NCBI GenBank assembly: GCA_944989445.1
Contig: CALYLW010000058.1
Coordinates: 658,501-722,500 of the forward strand
DNA: 64,000 nt
Source: Ampullaceana balthica
Lineage: Eukaryota > Mollusca > Gastropoda > Lymnaeidae
Direction of reading: 5' to 3'
How positions within the stretch are numbered: the first letter of the stretch is position 1; every line of letters starts with the position of its first letter. The notes under the pieces were generated by a model. That model had not been told where the DNA came from and made no database searches. It saw nothing but the letters and a program-made list of their open reading frames with translations. The position numbers were made by a program, and so were the translations under genes. Of this stretch, positions 58,801 through 64,000 are shown one piece after another.

Positions 58801-60238
58801 AGTTCTGCTGCCATGGAAACAAATGATTCGCCATAGATCAACAATTAGATTCTCTCGGCGTAAAATCAAATATTACCAAACAAAAATAAAAGTGACAATT
58901 GTATAATTAAACACTAGCATCTGATTGAAACTTGAAATTTGAAGAAAACAAGGAAGCCACAACTGCGATGTTTATTTTAATAAAACACCTGTAGTTATTA
59001 AAGTTGCTACAGAGAAACACCCGTAGTTATTTAATTTGATACAAAGAAACACCTGTAGTTATTAAAGTTGATACAAAGAAACACCTGTAGTTATTTAAGT
59101 TGCTACAGAGAAACACCTGTAGTTATTTAAGTTTAACATTTAAATCTCTAATAAAAATGCAGGACTAAACACAAACCATAGATAAACGTAGGACGCAATA
59201 ATCTTCTGTATAGAAGGAGCGTCTGTAAACAGATAAGATAAGATAAGTTGTTACAGAGAAACACACGTCTTAAGCCATCGAGATATTGAACCAGTTTGTG
59301 AATGCATTGACCACCTAGCTCCATGCCCTGTAACTTGGTAAAAACATGACGATGATATAAACATTGACCACTTAGCTCCGTGCCCAGTAACTTGGTAAAA
59401 ACATGACGATGATATAAACATTGACCACCTAGCTCCATGCCCTGTAACTTGGTAAAAACATGACGATGATATAAACATTGACCACCTAGCTCCGTGCCCA
59501 GTAACTTGGTAAAAACATGACGATGATATAAACATTGACCACCTAGCTCCATGCCCTGTAACTTGGTAAAAACATGACGATGATATAAACATTGACCACC
59601 TAGCTCCGTGCCCAGTAACTTGGTAAAAACATGACGATGATATAAACATTGACCACCTAGCTCCGTGTCCAGTAACTTGGTAAAAACATGACGATGATAT
59701 AAACATTGACCACCTAGCTCCGTGCCCAGTAACTTGGTGAAAATTTGACGATGATATAAGCATGAGTCCATCCAAATATTTCTTATATTGTTTATGTTTT
59801 CAACCAGGACTCTCGCCTGTGTGAGAGTAGACGCAGTCGCTAATCTTTTAGATGTTAGCGTTAGTCAAAACTTTCTGATTTAAAATGGTCAAGAAGATCT
59901 TACAATATTGCTGCCTGGCTTACGGCTTTCCTGGGAAAAAACAATGATGACACAACAAATTTTTTAGCTCATAATTTATAATTATTTTTCCGTTCCTTTG
60001 TGTTTGTGTTTGACAGTGCATCGTGAATTAATGAGAGAAGCTGTAGTTTCCCCCCACGAACCAGCAAAGCGTAAAGGGGAAAGTTTTAGATACATTCTAC
60101 AATTACTTTGCCATTAAAAATATCATTATCTACAGGGACAAAACTTTCGATGAACATATAGAGTCTTTGTATCCTGGACTGTTCAAAACTCCGGAAGAGA
60201 TTGAAATGCTTTTAAACAAGGAAAACGAAATACTTGAT
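49834..60238 (+). CDS. Hypothetical secreted or signal-anchored protein, three exons, 3' end open
   Basis: Exon 1 is 49834-49849 (MAFCK, donor T/GTAAGTAA). Exon 2 is 58267-58348: acceptor ttcttgtttcag, then TTTTTGACGTC and KYCVWMNILISVLCIVSVSS with donor A/GTAAGTAA. Exon 3 is 60136-60238: acceptor attatctacag, then DKTFDEHIESLYPGLFKTPE and EIEMLLNKENEILD with donor GAT/GTGAGT. Phases 1, 2 and 0 join without a stop. The strongly hydrophobic MNILISVLCIVSVSS is a signal peptide or anchor. The following part is acidic and hydrophilic with no recognised domain. Exons 2 and 3 are well supported; exon 1 linkage across 8.4 kb rests on one in-phase junction and the TATA box, and translation could instead start at ATG 58278. 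Intron 1 holds a LINE fragment, a Helitron, a minisatellite and a SINE-like copy. Further exons must lie beyond 60238, possibly beyond the window. Confidence 0.5.
50022..50843 (-). pseudogene. 5'-truncated non-LTR retrotransposon, RT C-terminus with C2H2 finger
   Basis: Minus-strand reading: NITVNGQILNTVHQFTYLGS, TLSQNVTIDDEVNVRIARAS, FGRLYPNVWNRRGITIQTKV. A one-base shift near 50615 is followed by CETWNVYQRHARKLNHFHM, then an open 172-codon frame from 50540 with LRWAGHVVRMPDERLPKRIF, TWEQAAMDRSTWRS and a terminal CPFCSRTFRARIGLISHLRTH, a C2H2 zinc finger. This is a different but related family to 43748 and 61013. The 5' edge coincides within about 20 bases with the Helitron end at 50862. It lies antisense in intron 1 of the secreted-protein gene. 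Confidence 0.85.
50862..54244 (+). mobile_element. Non-autonomous Helitron, plus orientation, with an internal insertion
   Basis: Starts A/TCTAATATATAAAGCTCAG and ends with the hairpin cccgctacagtgtgcggg, gtattttt-type spacer and CTAG (54241-54244) before T. It matches the minus copy at 45347-47704 along its length except for about 830 bp (51943-52780) inserted after ttgcaaatatt. It encodes no Rep/helicase. Confidence 0.8.
51943..52780. mobile_element. Insertion inside the plus-strand Helitron, includes a MITE end
   Basis: Present in this Helitron copy and absent from the other. It begins aaggttgggccacactatca and contains a truncated Harbinger-type MITE end (ggagccgtccataaagtaag, 52674 onward). 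The inserted element's own ends are not resolved. Confidence 0.5.
54255..54425 (+). repeat. Dispersed repeat, about 170 bp, copy 1
   Basis: From aattcaccagaacaagcaca to caacaatgcgtcggcg, nearly identical to 62696-62866. Each copy follows directly on another element's end (Helitron here, LINE there). Confidence 0.7.
54715..54995. repeat. Tandem repeat, about 95-bp unit, three copies
   Basis: Repeats of acattgtcacagatcaaatc, agaagtaactaagtaacaat and accaacgaggagattgttac. Confidence 0.85.
55330..55915. repeat. Minisatellite, 21-bp unit, second locus of the 40955-43400 family
   Basis: The unit is cacaactacaatcatatatc plus t. It differs from the other array mainly by atat for atgt and tctca for tccca. 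Frames open on both strands are repeat translations. It lies in intron 1 of the secreted-protein gene. Confidence 0.95.
56336..57175 (+). mobile_element. tRNA-headed SINE-like element with (GATAA)n tail
   Basis: The head has A box tggtcgagtgg (56347-56357, fits TRGYNNARNNG) and B box ggttcgaatcc (56390-56400, fits GGTTCRANTCC) at tRNA spacing, i.e. an intact internal Pol III promoter. The body is GC-richer than the surroundings and ends with cttctgcatagaaggcgcgt, then gataagataagataagataa. At 840 bp it is long for a SINE and may be composite. Copies: 32150-33200 (head and body) and tails at 11310, 43440 and 59157. Confidence 0.75.
57180..58195 (+). mobile_element. Helitron-related sequence ending in a hairpin and CTAG
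   Basis: The 3' end is cccgctgcaaaagtgcggg, a short spacer, then CTAG (58192-58195) before T, as in the other Helitrons. Internal words (atgtcttatctgaaaacggg, cggtatataggaccg) resemble them too. The left part includes the dispersed repeat with aatgcattaatttaattaca. The 5' end is not resolved. The 3' end lies 72 bases before exon 2 of the secreted-protein gene. Confidence 0.5.
58980..59130. repeat. Tandem repeat, 32-bp unit, about 4.5 copies
   Basis: Repeats of acacctgtagttattaaagt plus tgctacagagaa. In intron 2 of the secreted-protein gene. Confidence 0.85.
59155..59250 (+). repeat. 3' tail of the (GATAA)-tailed SINE-like family
   Basis: From atgcaggactaaacacaaac through cttctgtatagaaggagcgt to gataagataagataag. 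Confidence 0.7.
59283..59765. repeat. Minisatellite, 57-bp unit in an alternating two-type order
   Basis: The unit is accacctagctccgtgccca, gtaacttggtaaaaacatga and cgatgatataaacattg. Types with ccatgccctg and ccgtgcccag alternate over most of the array, giving a 114-bp higher-order period. The minus strand is open for about 200 codons (19-residue period); repeat translation. Confidence 0.95.
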
Positions 60239-61012
60239 GTGAGTGAATTTGATATATAACTTTTATGAGTAAATTTAATGTGTTACTGGATTTTCGTTTT
60301 CAAGTTTGTGGTGTAAGTTTTTACCTTTTTGTCAAATTGTGTTAAGTAGGTTGTTGTTGTGCATTGGTGATGAAGTTGTAGTTGTAGAAGTTTGTGATGC
60401 AGTTTATTGTTGCAAGTTTGCGACTTGGTTGTTGTTAAATTGCGAATGTCGAAGAAAAATTGAAGTGGGCGGGGGGAGGCGGATGAGAAAAAAAGTCGGC
60501 GAGTCGACAGGCATCCAAAAGTGTCAAAGAGATAACAATTTACCAACACTAAGTTAAGAGCCGATCATATTAAAGAGCTTTGCTGTAAACAACAATGATG
60601 ATATTTGTTAATAGAGTATTAGGCCTAATATTATGCTAGTAGCCATCAAAATACCTCAGTAAAATCAATGGCCTGTTAACCGGCAAGTTTTCTTTTAACT
60701 GTTAATCTGCTCTTTTAATACGAGCGGTCTTAATCATTAGGGAATATGATTTGTACTGATTTTGCAGGCCCATTAAAAATTTTTACTATCATTATCTCTC
60801 GGATATAATTGTGCGCTGCCCAAGGCCTCGATGGAACACAAAAAATGTATGGCTGGCCGAATGTGGTCTGCAGAACTTGAATTTGACACAAGTGCTCAAA
60901 GCGTTGAAATATGGAAATTATTATTTTTTTTTCTTTCTTTTACTCTAAATTTTACGATTTTAATATCTACAACTGTTTTTCTGGATATTATCTATCTATA
61001 TAATTCTATATA

Positions 61013-62695
61013 ATATGGAATTCCACCAGAAGTTCTCAAATGTGGAAAAGAAATACTTTTACAGCCTTTGTACGACCTCCTCACTCTGTACTGGGAACAG
61101 GGACAGATACCACAGGAGTTAAAAGATGCCAACATCGTTACACTGTATAAAAATAAAGGAGACGAGTGACTGCAATAACAATCGTGGAATCTCTCTCCTC
61201 AGTATAGTTGGAAAGGCCTTCGCCCGAGATGCATTAACACGCCTGCAGACCCTAGCATCGCGTGTACTCCCAGAATCGTAGTGTGGCTTTCGAGCCGGAA
61301 GATCAACCATAGACATGATCTTCTCTCTGCGGCAGCTGCAGAAGAAATGCGGGGAACAACATGTGCCTCTATAAATCGCGTTCGTCGACCTAACTAAAGC
61401 TTTTGATCTTGTCAGCAGAAGCGGCCTTTTCCAGATCTTAGTAAAAATAGGCTGCCCTACACATCTGCTTAACATTATCAAGCAACTCCACGATAACATG
61501 CAAGGCACAGTGTGCTATAACTGTGCCACCTCTGAGACTTTCCCAGTAAGTAGTGGAGTAAAGCAAGGCTGCGTGTTGGCACCTACTCTATTCGCAATAT
61601 TCTTTTCCATCTTACTCCAGTATGCCTTCAAGAACAAAAGCGAGGGAAGATACATACACACCAGAGCTGACGGGAGATTATTCAATATTGCCCGACTTAG
61701 AGCCAAGACCAAAATAAGGAAGATTTTGCTGCGCGAGCTCTTATTTGCAGACGATGCCGCCTTAATATCCCACACATCAGACGGACTGCAGAACCTTGTA
61801 TCCAGCTTCTCCACTGCCTGTAAAGAGTTTGTCCTGACCATAAGCATAAGAAAACCAACATTATGGCACAGGATGCTGCCTCTCTCCCAACTATCACCAT
61901 TGACGACTGCAACCTGGATATTGTTGACAGTTTTACTTATCAAACATCTCGAGCACCCTCTCATTGGAAGATGACATAAGTGGTAGGATAGAGAAGGCAG
62001 CAACTGTTATGGCTAGACTGTACAAAAGAGTCTGGTCCAATGCCAAACGCACAGCAAGGACTAAGCTGCATGTATACCCGGCCTGCGTACTAAGCACACT
62101 CCTCTATGGATGCGAGTCTTGGACCAACTTTACCAGGCATGAAAGAAAGCTCAATAGCTTCCACCTCAGATGCCTGCGCCGCATCCTAGACACCAAATTG
62201 CAATAGAAAGTCCCCAACACAGAGGTCCAGGCTCAAGCAAGCATGAGTAGCATTCCAGCCATATTAAGCCAAAGACGCCTCCGTTGGCTTGGACACGTCA
62301 AGAGGATGCAAACTGGTCGCATACCCAAGGATGTGCTATACAGCAAGCTGGGGACAGGAAAAAGGTTGGTTGGTCGGCCAACTCTCAGATACATGGACAT
62401 ATGCAGGAGAGACATGAAAGTAGCCAACATTGATATACAAAACCGGGGAAACCTGGCAGAAGGTAGGTCCACGTGGCGGGCTTTAGTGAAAGAAGGATCA
62501 CTTAGAGCAGAGGAGCAAACTAGGGCAGAAGCATTTGGAAAAAGAGCAAGGAGGAAGACCAGGCAACACTGCCCCATTGCATTCATGTGTGTGACATGCA
62601 AAAGAGACTGCCACTCAAGGATTGGTCTCATCCGCCACACCAAGAGCTGCAAATAATAATGATAAATCTATAGTCTTTCGTAGACGGACAGATGC
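61013..62695 (+). pseudogene. Non-LTR retrotransposon, most of the RT domain, broken
   Basis: Reading across frames: GIPPEVLKCGKEILLQPLYD, IPQELKDANIVTLYKNKGDE, then NNNRGISLLSIVGKAFARDA, CGFRAGRSTIDMIFSLRQLQ, AFVDLTKAFDLV, GVKQGCVLAPTLFAIFFSIL, LLFADDAALISHTSDG. Then SGRIEKAATVMARLYKRVWS, RRLRWLGHVKRMQTGRIPKD and the terminal CVTCKRDCHSRIGLIRHTKSC. RT motifs 2 to 5 and the ADD catalytic core are visible. At least three frameshifts and several stops break it. The endonuclease is absent (5'-truncated). The 3' end is at gatgccata 62688-62696, as in the copy at 43748. It lies downstream of exon 3 of the secreted-protein gene, perhaps in its next intron. Confidence 0.88.
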
Positions 62696-62866
62696 CATAC
62701 ATAATTCACCAGAACAAGCACAAGACGAGTGCAAATAAGCATGACGAATGACCCTCGCTAGGTCGGCCAATCCCAGTTTATGATTGGCAAGCTAGGGTGG
62801 TGCAGGGTGGGGGCAGGTAGCTAGCTAACCGCAGTGCGCATGTCTCGAGACAAACAATGCGTCGGC
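62696..62866 (+). repeat. Dispersed repeat, about 170 bp, copy 2
   Basis: Same sequence as 54255-54425, starting right after the retrotransposon end. Confidence 0.7.
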
Positions 62867-63060
62867 GATCCGCATATTTATTCTGTTTGTGTAATTTTCT
62901 TATTCAGACCTTTATGAATACACTTTTCATTTGCTCTTCTTGTTGGATCATTTGTTGGATCATTTGTTTGATCATTTGTTGGATCATTTTTTGCTTCTAC
63001 AAAATGTTTCACCAGCTCTTTATAAATATTCCACACTACAAACATCGAAAGAAAACTAGA

Positions 63061-63580
63061 TGATACCTACTTAGATGATACCAACTTAGATGATACCAAC
63101 TTAGATGATACCAACTTAGATGATACCAACTTAGATGATACCAACTTAGATGATACCAACTTAGATGATACCAACTTAGATGATACCAACTTAGATGATA
63201 CCAACTTAGATTATACCAACTTAGATGGTACCAACTTAGATGATACCAACTTAGATGATACCTACTTAGATGATACCAACTTAGATGATACCAACTTAGA
63301 TGATACCAACTTAGATGATACCAACTTAGATGATACCAACTTAGATGATACCAACTTAGATTATACCAATTTAGATTATACCAACTTAGATGATACCTAC
63401 TTAGATGATACCAACTTAGATTATACCAACTTAGATGATACCAACTTAGATTATACCAACTTAGATGATACCTACTTAGATGATACCAACTTAGATTATA
63501 CCAACTTAGATGATACCAACTTAGATGATACCAACTTAGATTATACTAACTTAGATTATACCAACTTAGATGATACCCAT
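63061..63580. repeat. Minisatellite, 15-bp unit, about 34 copies
   Basis: The unit is gataccaacttagat with gatt and cctac variants. The right edge merges in frame into the hAT transposase fragment. Confidence 0.95.
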
Positions 63581-64000
63581 CGCGTGATTGAAATTCTCCA
63601 AATGTTTAGCAGCTCAACGTCCAGTACTGCATCACGAGAATGTAACTCTCTGCTGTTTCTTGGCGAATCATGAAACATGGCATTAAGCTTATCCAGAAAA
63701 GATTTAAATCTTTTGATTCCTGAAATCTCCTTTACAGTATCATCTACTGACAAATCGAGCCTATGATTATCACAATGCCACACTATCACCGATGGAAATC
63801 TATCGATAAGTAACTTCACTTTTACCTTCCAACATTACAGATGCACGTTCGCATCTACAGAAACTAAACAGTCCTTTAGGTGTTCTTCTGTTATCCCATG
63901 TAACTTGAGACATTCGCGTAATGCATCAAAAACTCCCTAGCGGGAACACTTTTAAGCTCAACTAAGTCTAGAAATAAATTGACTGGTTCACTCATTCCCG
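63575..64000 (-). pseudogene. hAT transposase fragment, KIAA1586-like lineage, continues past the window
   Basis: Minus-strand reading from 64000: MSEPVNLFLDLVELKSVPAR, DALRECLKLHGITEEHLKDC, a stop and small frame change near 63825, then LLIDRFPSVIVWHCDNHRLD, LSVDDTVKEISGIKRFKSFL, DKLNAMFHDSPRNSRELHSR and RISITRWVSS. This is the middle of the catalytic domain of hAT transposases, with the WHC.NHRL and SITRW-type motifs (family form TRW). It is broken at its C-terminus by the 15-bp minisatellite and open at the window edge. It is a third hAT lineage, distinct from 11754/33405 and 48690. Confidence 0.75.

Overview
The window is AT-rich animal nuclear DNA. It has spliced genes with GT-AG introns, non-LTR, Penelope, Helitron and hAT-type mobile elements, a tRNA-headed SINE-like element, and a very high density of long minisatellites. 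The element mix and the NPC2-type gene suggest an invertebrate, most likely a mollusc and plausibly a gastropod. That assignment is inference from general familiarity, not a search.

Genes are sparse. At the left end a plus-strand terminal exon (823-999) of a nuclear protein, possibly WDHD1-like, ends tail to tail with a complete four-exon minus-strand NPC2-like gene (8041 down to 2142, 147 residues). This is the best-supported gene here. All four exons join in phase, all six family cysteines are present, and a TATA box lies upstream; three of its exons are too short for ordinary ORF calling. An unassigned 456-residue ORF lies on the minus strand at 22271-23641. A TATA promoter and split gene for a small secreted or membrane-anchored protein spans 49695-60238 in three in-phase exons and is open at its 3' end. 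A 60-residue secreted-type ORF at 14462-14644 (minus) is weaker.

Much of the rest is mobile DNA. There are two full-length hAT copies with perfect 8-bp target duplications (11754-14233, 33405-35852), each carrying the same nested Harbinger-like MITE. There are fragments of two further hAT lineages (48690-49636, 63575-64000) and short hAT-type MITEs at 6141, 10626 and 38245. Two related Helitrons stand in opposite orientation (45347-47704, 50862-54244). A Penelope-like remnant keeps a GIY-YIG domain (37261-38235). Broken non-LTR retrotransposons occur at 17141, 18400, 43748, 50022 and 61013, and a SINE-like element with an intact Pol III promoter at 56336-57175. Minisatellites and microsatellites cover about a quarter of the window, from the spans listed. 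Two arrays appear to have grown from sequence inside mobile elements, and one has a retrotransposon inserted into it.

Most long open frames here are translations of tandem repeats whose unit length is a multiple of three. They are not proposed as genes.
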